NCBI GenBank assembly: GCA_039584255.1
Contig: JBDGYE010000016.1
Coordinates: 1 to 33,368, forward strand
Direction: 5' to 3'
Source of the DNA: JBDGYE01 sp039584255
GTDB taxonomy: Bacteria; Gemmatimonadota; Gemmatimonadetes; Palauibacterales; Palauibacteraceae
DNA: 33,368 nucleotides
The notes beneath the pieces are model-generated. The model ran no database searches, was not told the origin of the DNA, and saw nothing but the letters and a program-made list of their open reading frames with translations. Shown here in pieces: positions 23,770 to 31,002 of the stretch; position 1 is the stretch's first letter; every line of letters starts with the position of its first letter. A program made the position numbers and the translations under genes.

Positions 23770-24347
23770 CCGGCCCTCTCGGCCTCCTTCCGCAGCTCCG
23801 CGAAACGCGCTCTGAACTTCGCCACCTTCGGCGCTACGACCACCTGGCAATACCCTTGATTCGGATTCCTGCGGAAGTAGTCCTGATGGTAGTCCTCGGC
23901 CGGGTAGAACGTGTCGAGGGGCACGACTTCCGTGACGATCGGCGCGTCCCACACCCCGTCTCGCTCCATCTCGGCGATGATCTCCTCGACCGCCTCTCGC
24001 TGCGCGGGCGTGCTATAGAAGACGGCCGACCTGTACTGGGTCCCGACGTCCGCTCCCTGGCGGTTGAGCGTAGTCGGGTCGTGAAGCGAGAAAAAGATCT
24101 CGAGGAGATCCCGATACGAGATGACCGCGGGATCGAAGGCCACCCGTACCGCTTCCGCGTGCCCCGTGGCCCCGGAGCAGACATGCTCGTAGGACGGGCT
24201 CTCCACGTGCCCGCCGGCGTAGCCGGACTCTACAGACAGGACACCGCGCAGGTCCCTGAACACGGCGTCCAAGCACCAGAAGCAGCCTCCCGCCAGTGTG
24301 GCGGTTTCCGGCCGGCCGTCGGCCGTCGCCGGAGACTCTTCTCTCAT
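23766..24347 (-). CDS. msrA: peptide methionine sulfoxide reductase A
   Basis: 193 aa. MsrA reduces the S epimer of methionine sulfoxide in proteins and free Met-SO. The catalytic GCFWC motif is at residues 21-25 (nucleophile C22), followed by GYAGG, HAEAVRV, LFF..HDPT and TQYRSAVFY, all family hallmarks. There is a second Cys near the C-terminus (GYCQVV), a plausible resolving residue. ATG 24347 overlaps the Mo-subunit stop as ATGA and the msrA stop overlaps the aminotransferase start as ATGA, so it is firmly embedded in this operon. No signal peptide, hence cytoplasmic. It may protect the oxygen-sensitive hydroxylase or act on a sulfoxide substrate; both are speculation. Confidence 0.96.
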   Translation of the reverse strand: MREESPATADGRPETATLAGGCFWCLDAVFRDLRGVLSVESGYAGGHVESPSYEHVCSGATGHAEAVRVAFDPAVISYRDLLEIFFSLHDPTTLNRQGADVGTQYRSAVFYSTPAQREAVEEIIAEMERDGVWDAPIVTEVVPLDTFYPAEDYHQDYFRRNPNQGYCQVVVAPKVAKFRARFAELRKEAERAG

Positions 24348-26773
24348 CCCGCCGCTCTCTCAAACTCCATGGCCTCGTTCTCGCGCAGCGCTCGCCAGAC
24401 CCGGTCCGGGGTAAACGGGAGCGAGTCCATCCGTACCCCCACCGCGTCGTAGATCGCGTTCGCGATCGCCGGCAGGGAGGGATGGAGCGGTCCTTCGCCG
24501 GCTTCTTTGGCCCCGTATGGACCCTCCGGGTCGTTGGCCTCCACGACAATGGCGTGGAACTCTGGACAGTCCAGCGAGGTCGGGATCCGGTAGTCGAGCA
24601 GCGACGGGCCATCGTGCAGCCCGTCTTCCTGTTCGCCACGTTTCATGACCTGTTCCTCCATCACCGCTTCGGCCCACCCCATGTAGGCAGAGCCTTCGAT
24701 CTGGCCTTCGACCAGCACGGGGTTCAGAGCCCGTCCGCAGTCGTGGGCCACCCAGATGTCGCTGACGTTCACGAAGCCGGTCTCCGGGTCCACCTCGACC
24801 TCCGCGACGTGGGCCGTGAAGCTGTAAGCGGGAGAGGCGCCGATCGTTCCGCCGCGGTACTCGCCGTGCACTCCTTCCTTCGGGGTGTTGTAGTGGCCCA
24901 CGGCGCCCAACGTGCCGTGGTCGGCCTCGGCCAGGTGAAAGGCGGCGGCGATCGGAAGGCGACGATCGTCGTTACGCGGCTCGTGCCCGTCGAAGGCCCA
25001 GCCGCCTACGAGTCGCACGCGCTCGGGGGGGAGGTCCCACTCCTTCGCCACCGCCGACTGGATCTTGTCGCGCAGCTCGCGGCAGGCCATGAGAACGGCA
25101 CTTCCCACCATCAGCGTCTCGCGGGACGAGTACGCTCCGAGGTCGACGGGAACGAGATCCGTGTCGGCGGAGAAGACGCGGACGTACCCCAGGGGCACAC
25201 CGAGCTCCTCGGCCGCGATGTAGGCCATCGTCGCGTCGGAGCCCTGCCCGATTTCCGAAGCGCCGTGGAGCACGGTCACCCGGCCCGAGCGCTCGATCTG
25301 CACCTGGGCCGCGGCCTGCGGCAGGAGATTGGGGTAGATGGGATAGTTGGTGCCCGAGATGTAGCACGAGCCTGCGACGCCGACGCCCCGGCCGTAGGGC
25401 AGCCGGCGATGCTTCTCCTTCCATCCACTCGCCCGTTCGACTGCCTCCAGGCACTCCAGGAAGCCGTTGGACTGGACCCGGAACTCGTTCACCGTGCGGC
25501 CGGTCCCCATAAAGTTGACGCGCCGAAACTCGATCGGATCCATGTCCAGCGCCTCCGCTACCTTATCGAGCGATATCTCGAAGGCGAAGCGGGGCTGCAC
25601 GGAGCCGTGGCCGCGCTTGGGACCGCATGGCGGCTTGTTCGTGTAGACGCGGGTCGAGTCGAAGCGGTACGACTCGATGGCGTACGGCGCCGTTAGGAGC
25701 TGGCCGCTGTAGTAGGTCGTCACGAGCCCGAACGAGGCGTAGGCCCCGCCGTCCAGGATCGTCCTCGCGTCCACGGCCTTGATGCGGCCCTCCCGGGAAG
25801 CACCCACTCGGTACGTCATCTTCATCGGGTGGCGACCCCGGTGGGAGTAGAAGACCTCCTCGCGGGTGTAGAGGCATTTGACGGGCCGTCCGGTGCGCAG
25901 TGCCAGCAGCGCCACACAGAACTCCAGGTCGAATGGCTCCGACTTGCCGCCGAACGCGCCGCCGATAGCGGGTTGTATCACGCGGATCTTGGCCGGGTCC
26001 AGCTCCAGCACCCGGGCGATCTCGCGGTGCAGATAGTGAGGCACCTGGGTAGCAGACCACAGGGTGAGGATCCCGTCCTGGTCCACACGGGCCAGTGCGC
26101 AGTGGGGCTCGATGGCCGTGTGGGTCGTCCCGTGGAAGAAATACTCGCCCTCGACGTTCACGTCAGACGCCGCCATCAGCTCGTCTACCTCGCCGAACTC
26201 GAGCTCAACCCGCTTCGTGACGTTTCCGTTGCGCCCCTCTCTGCGCGGCTCGTGGATCGGCGTGCGGGCCGCCTCCTCGCCCAGCGCCTCCTCGGGGTCC
26301 AGGACGTACGGCAGCGGCTCGTACTCCACCCGGATGAGCTCCAGGGCGGCCAGGGCCGTGTCCTCGTCCACCGCCGCGACGCACCCGACGGCGTCGCCTA
26401 CGAATCGGACCCTGTCCGCCGCCAGCGCCTGCTCATCCCGGGTCCAGGGGATGATCCCGTATGGAATGGGCAGGTCCCTGCCGGTGATCGCCGCGTGGAC
26501 TCCATCCAGCGCCTCCGCCTCCGAAGTCTCTACGGAGATGATGCGAGCGTGGGCGTGCGGGCTGCGCAGTATCTTCGCGTGCAGCATCCCCGGCAGGGAG
26601 ATGTCGTCCGTGTAGATCTCCTTCCCGGTGGACCTGGCCAGGCCGTCGTTTCGCCGGTTGCGGCGACCGATGTGGCGGAACTCGCCGGCCTCCGGTCCGC
26701 TGGCCACTCGATCCAGTGAGCCAGGGTCATCGGCCTGCGGCTCCTGCAGAGGGTGCAGCTCGTCGAGCAGCAT
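24344..26773 (-). CDS. molybdenum hydroxylase large subunit (4-hydroxybenzoyl-CoA reductase alpha-like)
   Basis: 809 aa. Molybdopterin-binding subunit of the xanthine oxidase family: N-terminal a/b-hammerhead (GKEIYTDDISLPGMLHAKILRSPHAHA, about 50-77), GGAFGGK (271-277, Mo-cofactor contact), GASEIGQGSD near 520, and the catalytic glutamate in GAKEAGEGPLHPS (E760). The CO-dehydrogenase loop with its Cys (AYRCSFR) is absent; instead the corresponding place reads NKPPCGPKRGHG, as I recall from 4-hydroxybenzoyl-CoA reductase-type enzymes. ATG 26773 is preceded by GGAGG with a 5-base gap and lies 9 bp after the 2Fe-2S subunit gene. Its stop overlaps msrA as ATGA. Substrate class is unproven: aromatic thioester reduction fits the motif set, but this clade also contains hydroxylases of unknown specificity. 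Confidence 0.92.
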   Translation of the reverse strand: MLLDELHPLQEPQADDPGSLDRVASGPEAGEFRHIGRRNRRNDGLARSTGKEIYTDDISLPGMLHAKILRSPHAHARIISVETSEAEALDGVHAAITGRDLPIPYGIIPWTRDEQALAADRVRFVGDAVGCVAAVDEDTALAALELIRVEYEPLPYVLDPEEALGEEAARTPIHEPRREGRNGNVTKRVELEFGEVDELMAASDVNVEGEYFFHGTTHTAIEPHCALARVDQDGILTLWSATQVPHYLHREIARVLELDPAKIRVIQPAIGGAFGGKSEPFDLEFCVALLALRTGRPVKCLYTREEVFYSHRGRHPMKMTYRVGASREGRIKAVDARTILDGGAYASFGLVTTYYSGQLLTAPYAIESYRFDSTRVYTNKPPCGPKRGHGSVQPRFAFEISLDKVAEALDMDPIEFRRVNFMGTGRTVNEFRVQSNGFLECLEAVERASGWKEKHRRLPYGRGVGVAGSCYISGTNYPIYPNLLPQAAAQVQIERSGRVTVLHGASEIGQGSDATMAYIAAEELGVPLGYVRVFSADTDLVPVDLGAYSSRETLMVGSAVLMACRELRDKIQSAVAKEWDLPPERVRLVGGWAFDGHEPRNDDRRLPIAAAFHLAEADHGTLGAVGHYNTPKEGVHGEYRGGTIGASPAYSFTAHVAEVEVDPETGFVNVSDIWVAHDCGRALNPVLVEGQIEGSAYMGWAEAVMEEQVMKRGEQEDGLHDGPSLLDYRIPTSLDCPEFHAIVVEANDPEGPYGAKEAGEGPLHPSLPAIANAIYDAVGVRMDSLPFTPDRVWRALRENEAMEFERAAG

Positions 26774-26782
26774 GGGGGCCTC

Positions 26783-27295
26783 CTACTCGACCCGCAGGGG
26801 CTGAATGATGTCGCCCGGCCGGCGACCGGTGCGCATCGCCTCGCCGGCCAGCTCCACGGCCTCGAAGATCTTCGTGTAGCCGGTGCACCGGCAGAGGTTT
26901 CCGGCGAGGGCGGCGGCGATCTCCTCGCGGGTCGCGGCAGGGTTCTCCTCCAGGAGGACCCACGCGCTGCACAGAATGCCGGGTGTGCAGAAGCCGCATT
27001 GGGCCCCTCCGGTGACATCCAGCGCATCCTGGAGCACGTGCGGCGCCGGACCGTCGGCGAGCCCCTCGACGGTCAGAACGTCGCGTCCGGCGGCCTCCTG
27101 AACAGGCAGGATGCACGAAAGGACGGCCCTCCCGTCCAGGACGACCGTGCACGCCCCGCAGTCCCCCTTGTCGCACCCCTGCTTCGAGCCGGTTAGGCCC
27201 AACGCGTATCGCAGCGTCTCGAGGAGGGTGTACTGCGAAGGGACGCCTACCTCCACGTTGTCGCCGTTCACCCGGAGCCTGACGAGCTCTTTCAC
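26783..27295 (-). CDS. molybdenum hydroxylase [2Fe-2S] small subunit
   Basis: 170 aa from GTG 27295, the normal size. A plant-type ferredoxin domain carries C41, C46, C49 and C61 (GCDKGDCGACTV...C), and a helical domain carries C100, C103, C135 and C137 (CGFCTPG...CRCTGY); these bind the two [2Fe-2S] clusters that pass electrons between Mo and FAD. GTG 27295 is chosen because the conserved protein (KELVRLRVNG) begins there; the open frame continues upstream to 27424 but that stretch lacks family similarity and would bury the ribosome-binding site of the leader ORF. GTG overlaps the stop of a 13-residue leader frame as GTGA. It is the first enzyme gene of the operon, 9 bp before the Mo subunit. 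Confidence 0.94.
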   Translation of the reverse strand: MKELVRLRVNGDNVEVGVPSQYTLLETLRYALGLTGSKQGCDKGDCGACTVVLDGRAVLSCILPVQEAAGRDVLTVEGLADGPAPHVLQDALDVTGGAQCGFCTPGILCSAWVLLEENPAATREEIAAALAGNLCRCTGYTKIFEAVELAGEAMRTGRRPGDIIQPLRVE

Positions 27296-27333
27296 CCGAT
27301 TCCACCGATCGGCGTCGTCGTCCGTAGTGTCAT
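27292..27333 (-). CDS. possible 13-residue leader peptide of the molybdenum-hydroxylase operon
   Basis: ATG 27333 opens MTLRTTTPIGGIG and stops at TGA 27294-27292, overlapping the GTG start of the 2Fe-2S subunit by four bases. GGAGGGA sits at an ideal distance (5 bases) before this ATG, whereas the subunit GTG has only a weak GGTGG upstream. This layout suggests translational coupling, with ribosomes loading at the mini-ORF. Alternatively it marks the true start with a frameshift near 27295; the peptide does not resemble the usual subunit N-terminus. Confidence 0.4.
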   Translation of the reverse strand: MTLRTTTPIGGIG

Positions 27334-27427
27334 TCGGACTCCCTCCGGTGCCCCCGTCCGGGGGCCGTGGCCTGCCGCAGCGCGCCGCGAGGCTGGCTGC
27401 AGGACCGTGCATCCGTGCCGACACGAC

Positions 27428-27455
27428 GTTAGACTCGTGGTCTTTATTGGGTCAA
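27428..27455 (-). promoter_or_regulatory. candidate promoter of the molybdenum-hydroxylase operon
   Basis: Minus strand: TTGACC (27455-27450), 16-bp spacer, TCTAAC (27433-27428). The -35 matches five of six and the -10 four of six consensus bases. The predicted transcript start near 27421 leaves about 90 bases before the leader ATG at 27333. It is the clearest sigma70-like pair I find in the window. Confidence 0.45.
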
Positions 27456-27492
27456 GCTGAACCAGGTTCCGGAGAGCAGGGAGAGACGGGTC

Positions 27493-28944
27493 GTGAGAGC
27501 AGGCGCGCTGCCGACGGCGGTGGCACTGAGTCTGAGCCTGGCGGGACCGGCGGCGGCGCAGGAGTGGGTCGCCCTCGACCGGTGGCTCGTGTCCTCGCCG
27601 TTCGCTGCCGATTCCGTTGGCGATCCGATGGCCTCCGAGTACCTCTCGGGCGCGGGGGAGGCAGGCGTGCTTCCGGATCGGGGGCGCGAGGCGGCGGGAG
27701 CCGAGTGGACGTTGGCGCGACAGGACTCGGTGGCCGAGTTCGATCTCGACACGATCGTCGCCGAGAGGCCGGAAGCGGCCGTAACCTACGTCCATGCCTA
27801 CGTTCGGGCGCCGGAGGACCGCACGATGCTCGTCGAGTGGGCTCCGCTGGAATGCTCGCGGATCTCCGTGTGGGTGAATGGCCGGCCAGCGCGGCCGGGC
27901 GGTTCGTACGACGACGGTGGGGCGTCGTCGGAAGGCGACGCGCCGGCGCAAGAGTTAATGGCAGTCCGACTCGGACTCGGCTGGAACACCGTGCTGGTCA
28001 AGGTGGCCAGTGGAGACTGCCGATATGGTTGGCGCGTCCGGCTGGGCGGACCGGAGCCCGGAGCCATCGAGGGAATCCGCACTCAGGCTTCGCGCCCGCC
28101 GGGAGACGTCCGCACCGGTCCGACCCCGTGGGTGTTGGCCGAGGGCGATGCGGGACCCACCCGAGCTCTGACGTGGCAGGGTGAGGAGCTGATGGGCATG
28201 GTGCGAATCCCGCTCACCGCCTGGGCACGCACGCCGATCGACAGCGTCGACCTCAAGGTCCGCGCGGGCGGGGAGGAGGCCCGCGGAGCGGCCACCTGGC
28301 TTACGCCCGGCCAGGCCGACTCCGCGCTGATCGCCCTGCCGTTCAGCCGGCTCGTGCGGGCGACTCGGGAGTCTCCGGCGGTTCGTTTGGAGCTGCGGTG
28401 GGCAGATGAGAAGGTCGAGCGAGAGCTGGACCTGATACCCGAGCGGCTGCTGGAGGCCTTACACAGTCCGGTCAAGCTGGCCGGGTGGCGAGAGGTGCGG
28501 GAGGGCGCCCCGGGGGCGGAGGAAGCCGCAAGCGGATCCGGAGATGTGGCGCCGGTGCCTCCTTTAGAGGCGGGAGTCACGCTCACCGGCGTGTGGGAGG
28601 TTCCGGGATCATTGTCCGGGTTCACTTTGGCCCTCGATGTATCGGAATCGCCGGGAGACTACCGTATAAACGGCCTACCGGTGGAGTCCATCGAAGGGAT
28701 GGTCCGCCTGTGTGGGGAGTGCGAACGGGGAGCTTCTCTGGCTCTGTCGGTCCTCACGTCCGGGGTGTGGTCCATGCTGCCGACCGCCGTCGTGCTGGAC
28801 CCGGGCTACCTTGCCGCCCGGGGAAATCCGTCCTCTCCGGAGGTCATGGAATGGCTGCGCCACCTTGACGAGAAGGGGAACCGGAGGTATCGCGAGCTCG
28901 GGAGTCGGTTCGGACCGGCGCCGCACGAGGGAAGCGGTCTCTGA
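27493..28944 (+). CDS. secreted protein of unknown function
   Basis: 483 aa from GTG 27493, preceded by GGGAGAGACGGGTC. The signal peptide ends in GPAAAQ with cleavage near residue 22. I do not recognise the family. The segment about 70-180 (ending in a ...ISVWVNGRPA strand, with W-N-T-V-L-V-K-V about 50 residues later) has the pattern of a galactose-binding-like beta-sandwich, as often attached to secreted peptidases and glycosidases, but no catalytic domain is visible. The C-terminal part repeats short beta strands and has a C-x-x-C (CGEC near residue 410). Its stop overlaps the next start as TGATG, so the two secreted proteins are co-expressed. It is divergent from the molybdenum-hydroxylase operon. 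Confidence 0.8.
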   Translation: MRAGALPTAVALSLSLAGPAAAQEWVALDRWLVSSPFAADSVGDPMASEYLSGAGEAGVLPDRGREAAGAEWTLARQDSVAEFDLDTIVAERPEAAVTYVHAYVRAPEDRTMLVEWAPLECSRISVWVNGRPARPGGSYDDGGASSEGDAPAQELMAVRLGLGWNTVLVKVASGDCRYGWRVRLGGPEPGAIEGIRTQASRPPGDVRTGPTPWVLAEGDAGPTRALTWQGEELMGMVRIPLTAWARTPIDSVDLKVRAGGEEARGAATWLTPGQADSALIALPFSRLVRATRESPAVRLELRWADEKVERELDLIPERLLEALHSPVKLAGWREVREGAPGAEEAASGSGDVAPVPPLEAGVTLTGVWEVPGSLSGFTLALDVSESPGDYRINGLPVESIEGMVRLCGECERGASLALSVLTSGVWSMLPTAVVLDPGYLAARGNPSSPEVMEWLRHLDEKGNRRYRELGSRFGPAPHEGSGL

Positions 28945-29933
28945 TGTCGATCGGAGAGGACCGCCTCAGACCGAGACCCGTAGCCCGGACCGAGTACGGC
29001 TCCGCGGCGGCGCTTGCCCGCATCCTGATGGCAACGCTCGTGGTCACCGCTTGTGGCGGCGGCGCTACCGGAGCGCAGCTGGGCGAGGAGCCTTGCGGCC
29101 GGCCGCAGGTCTTGGCCGGACTTCCAGCCGAGCTCCTCGAGGCCTCGGGAATGGTGAGGGACCCCCGCCGCCAGGGACTCTTCTGGCTTCACAACGACAG
29201 CGGCAACCCGCCCGTGCTGTACGCCGTCGACTCGACAGGCCGGCTGGTGGGATCGGCGGGTGTCAGCGGTACGCCGAACGTGGATCCGGAAGACATCGCT
29301 CTCGCACGCTGCGGCGAGGCCTGGTGCCTCTACCTGGCCGACATCGGCGACAATCTCGCGCGGCGTCCGTTCATCCTGGTGCATCGGCTTCCACTGCCCG
29401 AGCTGCCGATTGAGGGGACCGGTCGGGAAGTGGAGCCGGTCGTTCCATTGGCCAGCTACATGCTGGTCTACCCAGACGGACCCCGTGACGCCGAGTCGCT
29501 GATCGTGGACGCAGAGCGGGGCGAGTTGGTCATCGTCAGCAAGGGACGGGAGGACATGGTGTGGCTGTACGCGGCGAGGCTGGCCGAGCTGGAAGAGGCG
29601 ACGGGCGGCCCCGCGGTCACTCTGCGGCGCCTGGGCCGACTGAATGTGCCGATCGGCCAGCTTACGTCGCAGTATCTGACCGCGGCCGACCTCTCTCCCG
29701 ACGGGACGAGACTGGCGATCCGCAGCTACTCGACGCTCTTCCTCTTGCCGTGGTCGGGCAGTGCCGGATTCGACTCAACGGCGGCGCCGCTGGACGTCGG
29801 GCTGAGCTCCGCGATGGAGCCGCAGGGTGAAGGGCTGGCGTTCACCGGCGACGGCGGCTGGGTCTACCTGGCCAGCGAGGGTCGCGACGGTCGCCCCCCG
29901 CAGCTCACGCGGATCCGATGTCCGGTCCCTTGA
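28944..29933 (+). CDS. lipoprotein, predicted beta-propeller, unknown function
   Basis: 329 aa. ATG 28944 overlaps the preceding stop as TGATG. A rather long n-region leads to lipobox LVVTAC (Cys37). The mature part has repeated short strands of the propeller kind, with marks I associate with a family of phytase/esterase-like propellers: LHNDSGN near 88, a D-P-E-D-I segment near 115 and ADIGDN near 133, then DAESLIVD near 180 and ADLSPDGTRLAIRSYSTLFL near 250. The acidic DPED and DIGDN loops could bind metal. Catalytic function is not shown. The last 29 bases overlap the convergent tatA gene tail-to-tail. Confidence 0.82.
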   Translation: MSIGEDRLRPRPVARTEYGSAAALARILMATLVVTACGGGATGAQLGEEPCGRPQVLAGLPAELLEASGMVRDPRRQGLFWLHNDSGNPPVLYAVDSTGRLVGSAGVSGTPNVDPEDIALARCGEAWCLYLADIGDNLARRPFILVHRLPLPELPIEGTGREVEPVVPLASYMLVYPDGPRDAESLIVDAERGELVIVSKGREDMVWLYAARLAELEEATGGPAVTLRRLGRLNVPIGQLTSQYLTAADLSPDGTRLAIRSYSTLFLLPWSGSAGFDSTAAPLDVGLSSAMEPQGEGLAFTGDGGWVYLASEGRDGRPPQLTRIRCPVP

Positions 29934-30375
29934 GACCGGAAGGGCGATAGCGCTCGGCCGCGGTCCCGGTTGATTCGGCCGCGCCGTCGGACGGGCCGGC
30001 GCCCGCGTCCTCTGTCGGCTGCCCGAACATCGGAAGCTGTTCCGCGGGGCTGGTTCCGTCTCCCGCCTCGCCGATCTCGGGCGGCAGGACTTCCTCTCGG
30101 TTCCCTGGCCGTGCTTCCTCTCGCCCCCCCGGTTGGGCCGCGCTCTTCCTCTCCCGCGCACCGCTACCGGAGAGTCCCCAGTCTCGGCCGGGCATTGCCG
30201 ACCTCGGATCAGCTTCCTCCAGCTCCCGCTGGATCTGGTTGAGACTGCGCCTGAATTCCCGCATCGCGTGCCCGAGGGAGCGCGCGATCTCCGGGAAGCG
30301 CCGCGGCCCGAAGAAGATGAGAATGATGATGAAGATGACGACCATCTCGGAGAAGCCGATACTTCCTATGCCCAT
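29905..30375 (-). CDS. tatA: Sec-independent (Tat) translocase subunit TatA/TatB
   Basis: 156 aa. Short periplasmic N-terminus, one membrane helix (about 10-21), the hinge FFGPRRFPEIARSLG and an amphipathic helix to about 55, the arrangement of TatA/TatB proteins that build the export pore for folded proteins. The GFSE start with Glu10 and GPRRFP hinge lean slightly toward TatB, while IARSLG is TatA-like, so the paralog cannot be fixed. The tail of about 100 residues is longer than usual, low-complexity and rich in G, E, P and A. It starts 15 bp after the HNH gene stop. No tatC is in the window. Its stop lies 29 bp inside the convergent lipoprotein gene. Confidence 0.9.
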   Translation of the reverse strand: MGIGSIGFSEMVVIFIIILIFFGPRRFPEIARSLGHAMREFRRSLNQIQRELEEADPRSAMPGRDWGLSGSGARERKSAAQPGGREEARPGNREEVLPPEIGEAGDGTSPAEQLPMFGQPTEDAGAGPSDGAAESTGTAAERYRPSGLKGPDIGSA

Positions 30376-30390
30376 CTTACCCGCCCAGGG

Positions 30391-30939
30391 TCAGTGGACC
30401 AGAACGCGCAGAACCTCTTCACCGTAGAACATACGGATGTAGCGCGCCTGAATGGGCGTCACCCGCCTGACGGCCCAGATGAGCTCGACATCGCTCGGTT
30501 CCTCCGGCTTACACCTGAGCCGCATGCCGGACTCTGACGGCGTGCCGTTCCCCTTGCGAAGATTGCACCGGCTGCACGCGGTGACCACGTTCGTCCAGCG
30601 GTTGTCACCGCCGCGCGAAAGCGGGATGATGTGGTCTCGAGTGAGTGACTCGCGATACCCGAGGGCCCGCCGGTGCCTGCCGCAGTACTGACAGCGGTAG
30701 CGGTCACGGGCGAACAGGAAGGTGTTGGTGACCTGACGCCTGAATCGACGGGGAACGTTGATGTAGCGCACGAGACGGATGACCACCGGCGCCGGGTAGT
30801 GAGCGGACTCAGATCTGAACGGGCGATCCTCGTCCACCTCCAAGGCCTCTGCCTTCCGGTCGATGACCAGGCGAAGGGCCCGCCGCACAGGCAGGATCGT
30901 TAGAGGCTCGAACGAAGCGTTGAGTGCCAGACAGCCCAT
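30391..30939 (-). CDS. HNH endonuclease family protein
   Basis: 182 aa. A basic N-terminal half (NASFEPLTILPVRRALRL) is followed by an HNH domain with zinc-type cysteines C83, C86, C122 and C125 (RCQYCG, CSRCN) and the catalytic-type RDHIIPLSRGGDN (D102, H103) and TNVVTAC segments. This single-domain HNH type is widespread as a chromosomal housekeeping gene and no toxin, prophage or restriction partner is seen. A GGAGG lies 13 bases before the ATG, farther than ideal. It is probably co-transcribed with tatA and divergent from priA (63-bp gap). Confidence 0.9.
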   Translation of the reverse strand: MGCLALNASFEPLTILPVRRALRLVIDRKAEALEVDEDRPFRSESAHYPAPVVIRLVRYINVPRRFRRQVTNTFLFARDRYRCQYCGRHRRALGYRESLTRDHIIPLSRGGDNRWTNVVTACSRCNLRKGNGTPSESGMRLRCKPEEPSDVELIWAVRRVTPIQARYIRMFYGEEVLRVLVH

Positions 30940-31002
30940 CGGATAAGGTAACCTCCACTCTTGCCGCGGGAGTTTAGAGGGAGTCCGCGGGAAACGTCAA
31001 GA

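Noticed and set aside
24344..26773. Aerobic CO dehydrogenase (CoxL) or xanthine dehydrogenase as the identity of the Mo subunit.
   Set aside because: The CoxL AYRCSFR loop is missing, and the FAD subunit has the four-cysteine loop absent from both; 4-hydroxybenzoyl-CoA-reductase-like is a better fit.
30391..30939. HNH gene as part of a defence or mobile element.
   Set aside because: No methylase, toxin, integrase or repeats are nearby; neighbours are tatA and priA, and the type is a common chromosomal one.
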